DNA of 64,000 nucleotides from Cylindrospermum stagnale PCC 7417 (GCF_000317535.1 NC_019757.1:5979501-6043500); one strand, 5' to 3'. Positions 8,908-18,858 are shown, numbered from the stretch's first letter. Notes: generated by a model not told the origin, from the sequence alone. Made by a program: numbers and translations.

Positions 8908-9702
8908 TCAGACAATTAAACTTTTCCACGTCAAGGCAATGAGGATAGCGGCAATTGCCCCGATTAAGGTATTCACAATATTTACTACTTCATTAGTTAG
9001 CCAGGTATATCTAGATTGCAATGTTGCCCCAATCACACTTTCTAAATTGGTGGCAATAAAAGCTGCTAGAACACACCAAACTACTGCTAATAAATCAATC
9101 AAACCAATTCCCCAGCCAAGAATAGCGATCGCCAGTGACGCCACTACACCAGCTATAGTTCCCTCCAAGCTTACCGCTCCTTCTGTCCCACGGGGTACTG
9201 GTTGCAGGGTGGTAATTAAATAGGTACTTTTACCATAAGCTTTGCCAACTTCGCTAGCAGTGGTATCAGCCAGTTTAGTACTGAAACTCGCCAGATAGCC
9301 CAACAGCAGCAAGGGTGTGAGGCTAGGATCTAGCAATCCCCCCTTTACTAAACCGACTCCCACAGCACACAGCGCCCCAGTCAACGCCGAACCCCAAACA
9401 TTTTCTGGTCCTCTGGCCCCAGAACGCTTTTCGGCAATTCCTTCAGCTTCTTTTTGGGCGATACCGATGCGCGTCACAACCGAACCAACGACAAAATAGA
9501 ACCCTACTACTAGATATCCTTGCCAACCGAGTGTGCCCCAAATTATTATCCCCAGTAACCAGGCATGGAATAATCCGGCTGGGGTGAGCAATTTTTTGGG
9601 TGCGATCGCCACTATGCCCAACAAAATTGTATTTAATCCCACGCCAACCAACCAAGGATTCACAGAATTAATTAAAGAGAACATGAGTAATAAATCATTC
9701 AT
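8908..9702 (-). CDS. DUF92 / VTE6-like membrane protein
   Basis: 264 residues with about six or seven hydrophobic segments. Typical DUF92 (TIGR00297) features are PAGLFHAWLLGIIIWG, the conserved loop SFSTKLADTTASEVGKAYG and VPRGTEGAVSLEGTIAG. In plants and cyanobacteria this family includes VTE6, a phytyl-phosphate kinase that recycles phytol from chlorophyll for tocopherol and phylloquinone. The reaction here is inferred from family membership. Location is a cyanobacterial membrane. The start is ATG at 9702. Confidence 0.85.
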   Translation of the reverse strand: MNDLLLMFSLINSVNPWLVGVGLNTILLGIVAIAPKKLLTPAGLFHAWLLGIIIWGTLGWQGYLVVGFYFVVGSVVTRIGIAQKEAEGIAEKRSGARGPENVWGSALTGALCAVGVGLVKGGLLDPSLTPLLLLGYLASFSTKLADTTASEVGKAYGKSTYLITTLQPVPRGTEGAVSLEGTIAGVVASLAIAILGWGIGLIDLLAVVWCVLAAFIATNLESVIGATLQSRYTWLTNEVVNIVNTLIGAIAAILIALTWKSLIV

Positions 9703-9779
9703 GGGTTTGCCAAAATGTCAACAAAATCACTACAGGATCTAGTTATGATCTGGTTTAAGTAGGAAAATTAAAAAACTGC

Positions 9780-9860
9780 TCGTAGTAAGGACTTTAGTCC
9801 TTAAAATGCTCATGCTGTTCCCATAGCATGACCTAGGAAGCGATAAATCCCTCACTACGA
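9780..9860. repeat. Small dispersed inverted repeat
   Basis: Imperfect terminal inverted repeats TCGTAGTAAGG (9780-9790) and CCTCACTACGA (9850-9860) enclose a further hairpin (AAGGACTTTAGTCCTT). It lies between two minus-strand genes. The layout looks like a small dispersed element of a Nostoc genome. Confidence 0.5.
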
Positions 9861-9894
9861 ACAAAATTTTTATTTTAAATTTAATTATGTATGC

Positions 9895-10500
9895 CTAATT
9901 AATCGGTTCTGCCAATGCTTCTGCTACTGCTGCTAAAGTCCTAGAGTCTGTCAACATCCAAGGGTGCAGCGCTACAGGCAAGATCACTTCTCGCCCCAAA
10001 AGCATTTGTGAACTCTTTGCCGGCATAATCATCAAATCATAAGGTGTCCATATAGATGTAAAGTTCAACTGCTTTAACATCTGGGCATCAGAGTTCAAAT
10101 CCAACAAAAATGGGCTTTTGGGGCGCATTTGCACACAGCCAGGACGCAACGAACCATAAGCAATCACAGTTCCATTATGGGGCGAAGATATAGTGATAAA
10201 CCGCTGCACGCGGTTAATTCCTCCTAGTCGCTGGAGATAGTATCGGCTGACTATTCCCCCCATGCTGAAGCCTACCAAATCCAGCGGTTGTTCTGGTGGC
10301 AGGTGCAAAGCAACATAATCAGTTACCTGTTTTGCCAATTCATCAAGACCGACAGCACCATTATTGGGCACTAGATCCAGGGTATACACAGACCAACCCC
10401 GTTGTCTGAGGTAAAGTGCCATTTTATTGAAAACTGCCCCTGTATCCCCAATCCCGTGTACTAATAACAGGGGATTACGCTGTTGATTTTCGGTATTCAT
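9895..10500 (-). CDS. Lipase/esterase-like alpha/beta hydrolase
   Basis: 201 residues from the ATG at 10500; a TTG frame to 10521 is less likely. The fold begins PLLLVHGIGDTG, giving the oxyanion HG. The nucleophile elbow is GFSMGG (Ser), followed by RYYLQRL and RFITISSPHNGT, as in EstA/LipA lipases of the triacylglycerol type. A late His in VALHPWML may complete the triad. There is no signal peptide, so it is probably cytoplasmic. Substrate is unknown; annotation as a small lipase-like hydrolase is safe. Confidence 0.8.
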   Translation of the reverse strand: MNTENQQRNPLLLVHGIGDTGAVFNKMALYLRQRGWSVYTLDLVPNNGAVGLDELAKQVTDYVALHLPPEQPLDLVGFSMGGIVSRYYLQRLGGINRVQRFITISSPHNGTVIAYGSLRPGCVQMRPKSPFLLDLNSDAQMLKQLNFTSIWTPYDLMIMPAKSSQMLLGREVILPVALHPWMLTDSRTLAAVAEALAEPIN

Positions 10501-10934
10501 CGACAAAATTTTCCTAAACAAGCCTGTGGAAAATTTAACCGACTACTACCCATTGCCGCTTACAGGCTGTGACAGTATCACTGCCGCTTAAAAGCAAAAT
10601 TGGGTGCGATGCCCGCCTATTCAGTAAGTTAAAAGTTCAAACCGCCATATCTAGATAAACCAAGAATTGTTAATTATTGTTAAGCTAGCTTTCAGAATCT
10701 TGCTCTCAGTTACAGTAAAATTTAATAATAAATTCTCGGTATCAACAAGTTGCAAGTGCTTGCAAGCAAAGAGTTAAGAACACTTGCTCTGTAGTGTTAC
10801 TAAATAGTTGATAAGCACAAACCTATAAGGGTTGTCACCTAAACGGGGTGGCGCAAAGCAAAAAATGTAACAATTAGCCGTAATTTTTAACAATTACGGT
10901 CAAGATCTAGATATAAAACGCAGGAGAAATTGTA
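10501..10934. other. Intergenic region between divergent genes
   Basis: About 430 bases between the lipase gene (minus) and a small plus-strand gene. It should hold both promoters. I see no gene or strong hairpin. An AGGAG ribosome-binding site lies just before 10935. Confidence 0.35.
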
Positions 10935-11381
10935 ATGGGTTTTATCAAAAAATTAATCGCCGGTATTCTGGGTTTTATTACTGGGCTATTACCTAAAAAG
11001 AAGAAAAGCAACGGCTACTACTTGGAACTGGACGAAGCTACCTCTGTTCCCAAACCTTCCCCAGCAGCATCGAATGGTGCCAAAGTTGCCAAACCAGTCG
11101 CAGCAGCTGCGCCGGTTCAATCTGTAGTCGCCCAAACCCCCGCACCAACTGCGGCAAAAGCCACCAAAGCTAAACCATCAAAAAGTGGCAAGGCGGCAAA
11201 AGCAGAACCAGCCCCAGCGCCAGCACCAGCAGCAACTAAGACTACAAAGGCACCAACTGAAACTACCTTTGCGCCCAAATATCTTGATCCTTCGGTAGTT
11301 AGCTCAAATGGTCGTCGGCGTCCAGGGGCAAATATGAATGCTTACCTGGATATGGCAAGTCAGGTGAAAACTCCTGGCTAA
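10935..11381 (+). CDS. Ala/Pro/Lys-rich protein with hydrophobic N-terminus
   Basis: 148 residues. The N-terminus (about residues 1-19) is a short hydrophobic, possibly amphipathic helix followed by KKKK. A long low-complexity stretch rich in Ala, Pro, Lys and Thr fills residues 35-115. The C-terminus, with FAPKYLDPSVV, NGRRRPGANMNAYLDMASQV, is more ordered and looks like a conserved cyanobacterial tail. The start has a clear AGGAG. No function is known to me; a membrane- or surface-attached protein with a flexible linker is plausible. Confidence 0.7.
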   Translation: MGFIKKLIAGILGFITGLLPKKKKSNGYYLELDEATSVPKPSPAASNGAKVAKPVAAAAPVQSVVAQTPAPTAAKATKAKPSKSGKAAKAEPAPAPAPAATKTTKAPTETTFAPKYLDPSVVSSNGRRRPGANMNAYLDMASQVKTPG

Positions 11382-11490
11382 GTTTGGTAATTGAAATCAA
11401 AATTCTCAGATTAAAGGATGAACATGATTGATTTGAGGATGATTTAGATTAATCTGGCTCATCCTTAAATCTTTAAATCCTGATTGGTAA

Positions 11491-12585
11491 TCATTCCTCT
11501 GCCCCATTACTGTTTAACGCACTTTTAGCAAATACGAGTCCACTATATAAATGAAAAGCTGAGTCCCAATTGCTTTGTTCCCGACGAAACAGGTGAATGT
11601 GAGATGGGATTTTATGCAGCGTATCTGTTTGATCTAATACTGTCTCTGCAAAAGACGTGAAATTTGACCATTCCTTGACTTGAGGTATTTGCTGCTCAAC
11701 TTGTTTCAGTAAGCTATTCCAATTAATTCTGATGGTATTTTGGCTAGCTTGGGGTGCGATTTCTACACCTCGCTGGAATTCATAGCTGCTGTCATAAAGT
11801 CGCAAAATGCAATTTCTGCCAGGTAGGTGTAAATCACAAAATTGGGCATAGTCTTGGGTTTTGGTTTTGCGTTCTAGTTGCCGGCGGAAGTTAACATCAA
11901 CAACTTCCTCAAAAATCGGCAATAGTCCCATAACTTTTGCTGTGACTTCTGACCAGTCAAAGGTAAGAGAACCAAGTTGATTTTCTTGATTGCTGCAAAC
12001 AACAGTGGGTTTTTGGGCAAGTTCTGGGAAATATTTGACTTGAAATACTTGAATTTGCTGAATTTGAGCTATTGTCACCCAGAAGCAGGGAATACCCGCC
12101 TGCTGTAGCTGTGTACCATAAAATTTGAGTTCTCCGACTTGTCCAATGCGGTACAATCTCCAGCCGCGACTTGGGAGAACTAGCCTGGCGGTGTAGGAGT
12201 CTAGCTGCATAATTTGGGCAAATTTTTGCACAGCTAGGGTTTTGGCTTCGTTGCTCAGTGGTTCTAAGATTAGTAAGCCTAATTCAGTATTACTGGGTTC
12301 AGCAGTTGCTTGGGTAATGGCTCTTTGTCTTTCTTCTAGCTGAATTTCTTGCAGTCGTTGCAAACCAAGACGTGCTTGCATGACTATTTTGTTAATGTTT
12401 GTACCACGCAGCAGTTGCCGATAAAGGTTTTCCGCTTCTTGGCGTTTTCCGGAAACTTCATGCAGTCTTGCAAGATAAAATTGCACCCAAGGATTTTCTG
12501 GCGATTCGGTTAACAGCTGTTTGAGTAATTTGGCAGCGGTTTTATAGTCTTTGTTTTCAAAGGCGGCAGCAACTTGCTCAATCAT
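11491..12585 (-). CDS. TPR-repeat protein of unknown function
   Basis: 364 residues from the ATG at 12585. An alternative TTG at 12606 directly abuts the stop of rsmE. The first ~70 residues hold tetratricopeptide-like helices (FENKDYKTAAKLLKQLL, PWVQFYLARLHEVSGKRQEA, LYRQLLRG). The rest is a conserved cyanobacterial region without a motif I know. It follows rsmE closely on the same strand and is probably co-transcribed with it. TPRs suggest protein binding; the partner is unknown. Confidence 0.75.
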   Translation of the reverse strand: MIEQVAAAFENKDYKTAAKLLKQLLTESPENPWVQFYLARLHEVSGKRQEAENLYRQLLRGTNINKIVMQARLGLQRLQEIQLEERQRAITQATAEPSNTELGLLILEPLSNEAKTLAVQKFAQIMQLDSYTARLVLPSRGWRLYRIGQVGELKFYGTQLQQAGIPCFWVTIAQIQQIQVFQVKYFPELAQKPTVVCSNQENQLGSLTFDWSEVTAKVMGLLPIFEEVVDVNFRRQLERKTKTQDYAQFCDLHLPGRNCILRLYDSSYEFQRGVEIAPQASQNTIRINWNSLLKQVEQQIPQVKEWSNFTSFAETVLDQTDTLHKIPSHIHLFRREQSNWDSAFHLYSGLVFAKSALNSNGAEE

Positions 12586-12606
12586 AAAAAATCGAGGTAG
12601 TGCCAA

Positions 12607-13314
12607 TTATACTTCACAAGCTGCTGCTACTAAGGATATAGCTACTACTGGTGCTGTCACTGCTCGGAGGATGCGCCTTCCAAGAGATACTGGTTGAAAT
12701 CCAGCGGCGATCGCATTTTCGATTTCTTTCTCTGTCCATCCCCCCTCTGGGCCAATAGCGATCGCAATTTCCCTAGCAACAATATCTATCACTTTGCTTA
12801 AATGCGGATATTCACCACGGGCCTCACAAATATAATGGTGAGTCCCCACACCAGCGCTGACAACGGCGCTAAAAGCTACAGGTTCTAAAATTGTCGGTAC
12901 AAAAGCTCGCTCTGATTGTTCGGCGGCTTCTGCTGCAATGCGCCGCCAGCGTTCGAGTTTTTGGGGACTGGGATGTAGCAATGTGCGATCGCTCAATACC
13001 GGGGCAATACAAGTTACTCCCAACTCTGTACAACACCGTACCACGTCATCAAATCCATTACCTTTGGGTAACGCCATTATCAGCGTAATTGATATAGGTA
13101 ATTCGGTCTCTACGGTGAGCGATTCTAAAACCTGCCCTTGTGCCCCAACTAACTGCGCCAACCACCATTTACCGATCCCATCCATTGCAATAAAGCGATC
13201 GCCTTCTTGCAAGCGTAATACCCGCCCCAGATAGTGTAATTGCTGTGGTGTCAACAAAATTTGGGCTTTTTGGAGTTGATGGGGTGCGATCGCGATTCTT
13301 TGAAGTTGAGACAT
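12607..13314 (-). CDS. rsmE: 16S rRNA (uracil-1498-N3)-methyltransferase
   Basis: 235 residues from the ATG at 13314 (a TTG upstream is less likely). RsmE belongs to the SPOUT methyltransferases. Seen here are the N-terminal PUA-like domain (LTPQQLHYLGRVLRLQEGD), the KGNGFDDVVRCCTELGV segment, RTLLHPSPQKLERWRRIAAEAAEQS, and the knotted SAM-binding end with AIAIGPEGGWTEKEIE and SLGRRILRAVTA. It methylates U1498 of 16S rRNA on the 30S subunit. Length is normal for the family. Confidence 0.95.
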   Translation of the reverse strand: MSQLQRIAIAPHQLQKAQILLTPQQLHYLGRVLRLQEGDRFIAMDGIGKWWLAQLVGAQGQVLESLTVETELPISITLIMALPKGNGFDDVVRCCTELGVTCIAPVLSDRTLLHPSPQKLERWRRIAAEAAEQSERAFVPTILEPVAFSAVVSAGVGTHHYICEARGEYPHLSKVIDIVAREIAIAIGPEGGWTEKEIENAIAAGFQPVSLGRRILRAVTAPVVAISLVAAACEV

Positions 13315-13559
13315 TAGATTGTAGTTTTTTGTCAATGTTTACATTACCTTAACAACATTCAATAAACTAGGTCTAATTCATTATTGTTGCTTGTACAACT
13401 TGGGTAAGTCTTGCTGAATGAGCGTGTTTCAGACATTCATTTAGAGGCATTCAATCTTGTATTAAAGATATCATAATCTGCAAAATAATCATAAATTATA
13501 AACACAAAAAGCCGAGTAGATATCGGATTTTATAAAATCTAAACTTGTGATGTACGCGA
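13315..13559. other. Intergenic region upstream of rsmE
   Basis: About 245 AT-rich bases between rsmE and a gene fragment. It should hold the rsmE promoter; I see no gene or obvious repeat. Confidence 0.3.
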
Positions 13560-13745
13560 TTAAATGACTGTATCCTCTTCCCCACCTAAAATTTCCCAAG
13601 CGCTGTTAACCATCAACTCCTTAAATTCATTAAATACATCCCAAGACCTAGTAGAAGGATTGAACTCCTTACCCTTCTGATATCTCACGCTTGCGTTGAA
13701 TGACAACTTGTATTGCTTCCATATACTTTCTAGCCTTAGCGTAAT
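13560..13745 (-). pseudogene. Coding-like fragment without a start codon
   Basis: An open frame of about 61 codons on the minus strand, bounded by TAA on both sides and without ATG. It reads through SIWKQYKLSFNASVRYQKGK and DVFNEFKELMVNSAWEILGG to a TAA at 13560. Composition looks coding, but the 5' part is missing, so it is probably the relic of a truncated gene. I do not recognise the family. Confidence 0.3.
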
Positions 13746-14341
13746 TTACTGTATAAATTTATCGAACTGTCATAACGCCAAGTTACAAAGTTAATATAAA
13801 AGAATATCTTTTATATAAATAAATAATATTTTTTAGCTAAAAGCTTTTACCGACAATGGTTTTGGGGAAAGTTTCTAACTTTTAAAAAATAGTTTAATTA
13901 CCGAACAGAAAAACTTGAGAAATTACCTTAAATTTTTCCGAGATCTACTTGTGCGTTACGACGAGGAAGGCGTATTATCATCTTATTCATTATTTACAGC
14001 ACTTTGCTCAACAGTCAGGTACAAAATTAAATCCTATAACCCATGCCCCGTAAAACTTTTGGATATTTAGGTGTGGTAATGCAACAAGAAAAGTGCTGTA
14101 TGTAATTGGAAATAACTCTAAGTCTCCAGCAGAATGGACGCAAATTTTAATATTTTGCGCCTAGAATCTGCATCTTATCATTATTAATTGATAAGACCAT
14201 TATTGCATGGCTAAAAATTAATCTTGATATAAATGATTTTACTGTCATAACGTATTAAGATAAATTTTTTTGCCTTGTAAATCCCATGAATTTAATTTGC
14301 TTAAGAATAACCAATTTATTGTAGAAAGGAGAAAATTTTCT
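13746..14341. other. AT-rich intergenic region without evident genes
   Basis: About 600 bases. I find no open frame, RNA gene or strong terminator. It precedes a 41-residue membrane protein gene and may hold its promoter. Confidence 0.3.
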
Positions 14342-14467
14342 ATGTTTAACAAGCGCCAAAAACATTTACTTTGGAAGTTTCGGAGGTTGTGCAAGTTTTG
14401 GGAGCCAATATTGAGAGTTAGTGCTGCGATAGCTTCCTTGTTGCTAGCACTAGCTCACATTCTGTAA
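14342..14467 (+). CDS. 41-residue basic membrane miniprotein
   Basis: 41 residues from an ATG that has GAAAGGAG about 10 bases upstream. The N-terminal half is strongly basic (NKRQKHLLWKFRRLCK). The C-terminal half is hydrophobic (VSAAIASLLLALAHIL), so a single membrane helix is likely with the basic end in the cytoplasm. A repeat element begins exactly at its stop codon. The good ribosome-binding site is the main argument that it is real; function is unknown. Confidence 0.5.
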   Translation: MFNKRQKHLLWKFRRLCKFWEPILRVSAAIASLLLALAHIL

Positions 14468-14552
14468 CAGAACTTACGCAAGAACTCTCTGAAACTCTTA
14501 TTCCTTTGCGTCCTTTGCGGTTCGTTTCTTCTTGATTCTGCGTAAGTCCTGT
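14467..14552. repeat. Small inverted-repeat element (MITE-like)
   Basis: Imperfect terminal inverted repeats of 14 bp: ACAGAACTTACGCA (14467-14480) and TGCGTAAGTCCTGT (14539-14552). The unit is 86 bp and overlaps the stop codon of the miniprotein gene by one base. The compact size and TIRs suggest a non-autonomous mobile element. Confidence 0.5.
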
Positions 14553-14633
14553 GTAAAAAGGACTCACCTGGCAATATAGCCTGAAACGATTGTCAGGACT
14601 AGTTTTATGTGCCTCCAGAAGATGAGAAGGCAT

Positions 14634-14677
14634 GAAAAAGCGATCGCTTATCCTGGGGGAAAGGCGATCGCTTTTTT
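14634..14677. terminator. Bidirectional terminator built from two HIP1 octamers
   Basis: Two GCGATCGC octamers (14640-14647 and 14664-14671) face each other as the stem, flanked by five A on the left and six T on the right. This gives a stem of about 13 bp with a T-run in both directions. It separates the small gene at 14342 from the end of sir. Confidence 0.65.
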
Positions 14678-14800
14678 CATGGCTGGCGACTAACTCAAAC
14701 TAATTGCCAGCAGCACACTCAACAAAAACTCCCCTATCAATAGGAGAGTTTTATGAAAAGTTTGGTTTGATAGACAGGCTGAAAATTAGATTATTAAATA

Positions 14801-16711
14801 CTACAGACCTTGGAAGTATTTATCTAACGCCTCATGTACCAACTCAGTCATGGGACGATCTTGTTTTTCTGCTGCTTCCTTGATTTGCAAATATACATCT
14901 TCCCGCAAACTTACCCGATGGCGTGATTTTGAACCGTTGGGGGTTGGGGGTTCGTAGGTGCTGGTAAATTCCCGGATGGCTTCAAAGCCGACGCGATCGC
15001 AAAAATCACCAAAGCCTTCTCTAGATTGACGCGTCTTTTTAAAGAAGACAAAAATCGGCTCTAAAAAGCTTTCTATCTCATCGTGGTGCAGCTTTTCTGT
15101 GTAAGCTTTTGCCAACCTTGTCTGATCTGGCGAACCCCCTAGCCAAACTTGGTAAGATTCTGGCGCACTACCCACAAAACCCAATTCTGCCATGTAGGGA
15201 CGAGCGCAGCCATTAGGACAACCCGTCATCCTTACCACAAAATGCTGCTTTTGTAAACCTAATTTATCTAACAGGGCGCGAATTCGCTCCAAAATACCTG
15301 GTATTGCCCGTTCTGATTCGGTGATTGCCAAGCCGCAAGTGGGCAAAGCCGGGCAGGCCATTGCAAACCTGGTTAAGGGTTCAATTTTACCAGGGTCAGC
15401 AACAACGCCGCGAATGTCAAGAATTTCTTGAATTGCTTGCTTGTTATCTGGGGCGATGTCGCAAAAAATCAGGTTTTGGTTGGGTGTGAGGCGGATGGGT
15501 AAGTTAAATTGCTCGACAATTTCTCGCAAGGCTGTTTTTAGTTGAAACGAACCTTCGTCCTTCACCCGACCATTATCGATGGAAATGCCTAAAAACAAAT
15601 TGCCATCGCCTTGTTCTTCCCAACCCAAAAAGTCTTGATATTTAAACTTGGGCAGAGTTTTAAAAGGTTCGACTGGTTTTCCAAAATATTCTTCTACTTG
15701 GGCGCGGAACTTATCGACACCCCAATCATTGATTAAATATTTTAATCTGGCGTGACGCCGGTCGGTGCGATCGCCATAATCTCTCTGAGTGGCAACAACC
15801 GCCTTCACTAAATCGTAAACATCAGCTTTCGCTACAAAGCAAATCGGATCGGCGATTCTGGCAAAGGTTTCTTCTTTACCGTGTGTCCGTCCTAAACCGC
15901 CACCAGCAAAGATATTAAATCCTTGCAGTTCACCCTTCTTATTGGTAATTACCACCAAAGTCAGGTCTTGGGAATATAAATCAACCGAATTATCTCCAGG
16001 CACTGTGACGCAAATTTTAAATTTGCGGGGCATATAGTGAGTGCCATAAATTGGTTCTTCGGTGTCATGGATAATAGTGCCAGTACCGTTGCGTTGCCGC
16101 GCCGCCTTCACGTCTGGGTGTTCTTCAGCACTAATTGCCTTTTCCCCATCTAACCAAATTTCGTAATAAGCGCCCGTTTGTGGTGACAGCAAGTCAGCGA
16201 TATTCTGGGCATACTCCCAGGCATATTGGTAGTCTGGACGATTTTTCAAGGGGACTGGTGGCGCCATCACATTGCGGTTGACATCGCCGCAAGCACCCAA
16301 AGTCGAACCCAAGTTTTTAAAGATGGTAGCGATCGCCGTTTTCAGATTCTTCTTTAAAATTCCGTGTACCTGAAACCCTTGACGGGTAGTGGCTCGCAAG
16401 GTATGGTTGCCATATTCGTCAGCTAGCTTATCTAAGGCCAGATATAGCTGCGGCGGCACAAAACCACCCGGATTTTTTGTCCGCAGCATAAACTGGTAAT
16501 CTTTCTCTTGTCCTTTTACACGGTTGTCTCGGTTATCCTGTTGGTAAGACCCGTGAAACTTCAGGAGTTGGATCGCATCTTCGCTAAAATGAGTCGTATC
16601 CTCAAGGATTTCGGTAGCTACAGGTTCACGTAAAAAATTACTATTTTCCTTGATTCCTTCTACTTTGGAAGGCTTACGGCTGGCAAGGGGGGAAGGAGCA
16701 GATTTAACCAT
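14801..16711 (-). CDS. sir: Ferredoxin-sulfite reductase with C-terminal RHH-like tail
   Basis: 636 residues. The enzyme takes six electrons from ferredoxin to turn sulfite into sulfide for cysteine synthesis. Visible are the repeated ferrite-reductase halves ([27 protein letters not shown]) and the four cysteines that hold the 4Fe-4S/siroheme centre ([11 protein letters not shown] and [11 protein letters not shown], about 460-502). The GDVNRNV motif and length match the plant/cyanobacterial ferredoxin type rather than nitrite reductase. The last ~45 residues ([19 protein letters not shown], then [13 protein letters not shown]) look like a ribbon-helix-helix DNA-binding unit, not part of the catalytic fold. 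The ATG is at 16711. Confidence 0.9.
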   Translation of the reverse strand: MVKSAPSPLASRKPSKVEGIKENSNFLREPVATEILEDTTHFSEDAIQLLKFHGSYQQDNRDNRVKGQEKDYQFMLRTKNPGGFVPPQLYLALDKLADEYGNHTLRATTRQGFQVHGILKKNLKTAIATIFKNLGSTLGACGDVNRNVMAPPVPLKNRPDYQYAWEYAQNIADLLSPQTGAYYEIWLDGEKAISAEEHPDVKAARQRNGTGTIIHDTEEPIYGTHYMPRKFKICVTVPGDNSVDLYSQDLTLVVITNKKGELQGFNIFAGGGLGRTHGKEETFARIADPICFVAKADVYDLVKAVVATQRDYGDRTDRRHARLKYLINDWGVDKFRAQVEEYFGKPVEPFKTLPKFKYQDFLGWEEQGDGNLFLGISIDNGRVKDEGSFQLKTALREIVEQFNLPIRLTPNQNLIFCDIAPDNKQAIQEILDIRGVVADPGKIEPLTRFAMACPALPTCGLAITESERAIPGILERIRALLDKLGLQKQHFVVRMTGCPNGCARPYMAELGFVGSAPESYQVWLGGSPDQTRLAKAYTEKLHHDEIESFLEPIFVFFKKTRQSREGFGDFCDRVGFEAIREFTSTYEPPTPNGSKSRHRVSLREDVYLQIKEAAEKQDRPMTELVHEALDKYFQGL

Positions 16712-16948
16712 TACACTTGATATATTTTTTCAATAAAGCATGACTTAAAGCCGAAGCCACAATCTTTGCGGCATCTTTTCGGCTGTTTGAACCCCAAAAA
16801 TCCGGTCGGAATTATGAAGAATATTTTTATCTTAACACGGCAAAAGCCGACTTTGTCAGTGATGCAACACTTAACAAAACCAGCATACTGATCTATAAAT
16901 ATCAGCCGTAGACATTGAGTCCAAGGTTGAGGTTAGCCCTAAAAAGCA

Positions 16949-16975
16949 TACAAGACTAGCTCAACTAGTCTTGTA
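16949..16975. terminator. Strong hairpin downstream of the envelope protein gene
   Basis: An 11-bp perfect stem (16949-16959 with 16965-16975) and a 5-base loop, placed 34 bases beyond the stop at 17009. There is no clear T-run, so it may be a terminator or an RNA-stabilising hairpin. Confidence 0.5.
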
Positions 16976-17008
16976 CTCCTGGACTGCCATCACTGATTTT
17001 TTTCAACT

Positions 17009-17545
17009 TTATTTGAAGCGATAGCCAATACCACCATTGATGCTGATAGCAGAAGCGGGGCTATTTTGGTAGGCACGAAGTCCGACTTTGGCGTTGGTGT
17101 AGACGAGGAAGTTATTAGCAACTTCTGATTCGACACCAGCACCTACCACTACAGCGTCTCTGTTACCCAAGGGAGTTGGTTTGCCATCTTTTTCTACAAA
17201 AGAATAACCACCAGTGATAAAGGCGTTAGTTCTATTAGCGATCGGCACGTCTAAGGAAAGTTCTGGGATGATCGCACTTGTCTGATCACTCCAGAGGACG
17301 TTACCGCGTACAGAAACTGGTGCATTTCCCAATTTCACCCGACCTGTGAGATTTCCGCCAAAGGTAGCAGCATCATTGTTTACTCCGCCATTGGTAACGC
17401 CTGCGGCAATACCAGCACCCATGTAACTGGCGTCAGTACCTTTTTGTGTTTCAGCAGCAGCTTGACCCGCTGATAGAACTAAAGGACTAACTAATAAGGA
17501 AGATAGTGCAGAAATTGTCAAAAAAGACTTGATCACGCGTTTCAT
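17009..17545 (-). CDS. Secreted beta-barrel-like envelope protein
   Basis: 178 residues from the ATG at 17545 (a TTG at 17557 is rejected). An N-terminal signal peptide (basic MKRVIKSF, hydrophobic core, AxA-type end near residue 30) is followed by Gly-rich alternating strands: GAGIAAGVTNGG, NLTGRVKLGNAPVSVRG, AFITGGYSF, AVVVGAGVESE, and a C-terminal SINGGIGYRFK that ends in an aromatic-basic beta-signal type pattern. This suggests a small outer-membrane barrel. No function is assigned; it may be stress- or nutrient-related. Confidence 0.7.
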   Translation of the reverse strand: MKRVIKSFLTISALSSLLVSPLVLSAGQAAAETQKGTDASYMGAGIAAGVTNGGVNNDAATFGGNLTGRVKLGNAPVSVRGNVLWSDQTSAIIPELSLDVPIANRTNAFITGGYSFVEKDGKPTPLGNRDAVVVGAGVESEVANNFLVYTNAKVGLRAYQNSPASAISINGGIGYRFK

Positions 17546-17916
17546 AATTTTGCCCAAATTGTGGAAGTATTGCTGTTATATTACAGGTCGAAAACTGAAT
17601 CCAAATGTTCCAGATAATTCTTAGATTTGATGCAACTCCTGTTGCTATTGATGCACGCTAGTTATGAGGGTGTGAGCCATCAAATTTAGGAATCAGCCGT
17701 TATATTTACGTTTACACAGTTGATTATCCGGCATTTCCAGCAAAATTAGCCACTTTTTTAACTGGCACAAAACTGAAAATTAAAAGTTAGTCGGAATTTT
17801 AAATTTTGAATTTTTAATTTTTAATTTTTAATTCCTTAGGCTGTAGCAGCTATGGCAACAAGCTCTCAAGGAAATCTATAAAGTTAAATTTTGGGATTTT
17901 TCATGGAGATTGAATA

Positions 17917-18858
17917 ATGCTAACCGCTGCAAAAACATTGTCTGGTTTGATGGGTTTATGTGTCGGTGATGCGTTGGGTGTGCCAGTGGAGTTTACTAGC
18001 CGCGCTGATCGAGTTAAATCTCCAGTGACAACGATGCTGGGTTATGGCACTTGGAATCAACCACCAGGAACTTGGTCAGATGACAGTTCGCTGACGTTTT
18101 GCTTGGCAGAAAGTCTTTGTAGAGGGTATTCGTTGGATGCGATCGCCAATTCGTTCTGGCGCTGGTACAAGGCAGCTTACTGGACTCCTCGTGGTGATCT
18201 CTTTGATATCGGACAAAATACCCATGAAGCAATTATGCGCCTGAAACAAGGAATTCTCCCCCATCAGGCAGGGGGCAAGGTGGAAAACAGTAACGGTAAT
18301 GGTTCTTTGATGCGAATTTTGCCAATGGCTTATTGTCACAGAACCGTAACTTTTAGCGAATTGATGGCGCGGGTGCATGATGTTTCGGCGATTACCCATG
18401 CCCATGTGCGATCGCAAATGTCCTGTGGCATTTATATCAGTATTGCCGTGGCGTTACTAGAAGGGGCTGACCTGCAAACAGCTTATTTACAAGGCTTGCA
18501 AGATATTCAAACAATTTATTCAATTCGTGAATATCTCTTAGAAAAGCCTCATTTTGGCAGAATCTTTAGTGGGAAAATTGCTCAATTGCCAGTGGAAGAG
18601 ATTAATTCGGGTGGTTATGTGATTGATACCTTGGAAGCATCCCTCTGGTGCTTGTTAAATAGCTCATCTTACGTCGAAGCAGTACTCAAAGCTGTCAACT
18701 TAGGCGGAGATGCTGATACTACCGCTGCGGTTACTGGTGGGTTAGCAGGGATTTATTACGGTGTGGAAAATATTCCCCCAGAATGGATTAACCAACTTGC
18801 TCGCAAACAGGACATTATTAATTTGGCAACTCGTTTTGCAGCGGCTGTTTACAGTTAG
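17917..18858 (+). CDS. ADP-ribosylglycohydrolase family protein, copy 1
   Basis: 313 residues. DraG/ARH-type fold with metal-binding residues: CVGDALGVPVEF (first Asp), GTWSDDSSLTF (DD), the SAITHAH segment and NLGGDADTTAAVTGG near the C-terminus. These enzymes remove ADP-ribose from proteins or nucleic acids or cleave related molecules. The start ATG has GGAG upstream. The next gene (53 bases on) is a very close duplicate. Substrate is unknown. Confidence 0.9.
   Translation: MLTAAKTLSGLMGLCVGDALGVPVEFTSRADRVKSPVTTMLGYGTWNQPPGTWSDDSSLTFCLAESLCRGYSLDAIANSFWRWYKAAYWTPRGDLFDIGQNTHEAIMRLKQGILPHQAGGKVENSNGNGSLMRILPMAYCHRTVTFSELMARVHDVSAITHAHVRSQMSCGIYISIAVALLEGADLQTAYLQGLQDIQTIYSIREYLLEKPHFGRIFSGKIAQLPVEEINSGGYVIDTLEASLWCLLNSSSYVEAVLKAVNLGGDADTTAAVTGGLAGIYYGVENIPPEWINQLARKQDIINLATRFAAAVYS

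Noticed and set aside
8867-9223. 118-codon plus-strand frame over the DUF92 gene
   Set aside because: It is antisense to a well-supported gene and shows no protein-like pattern.
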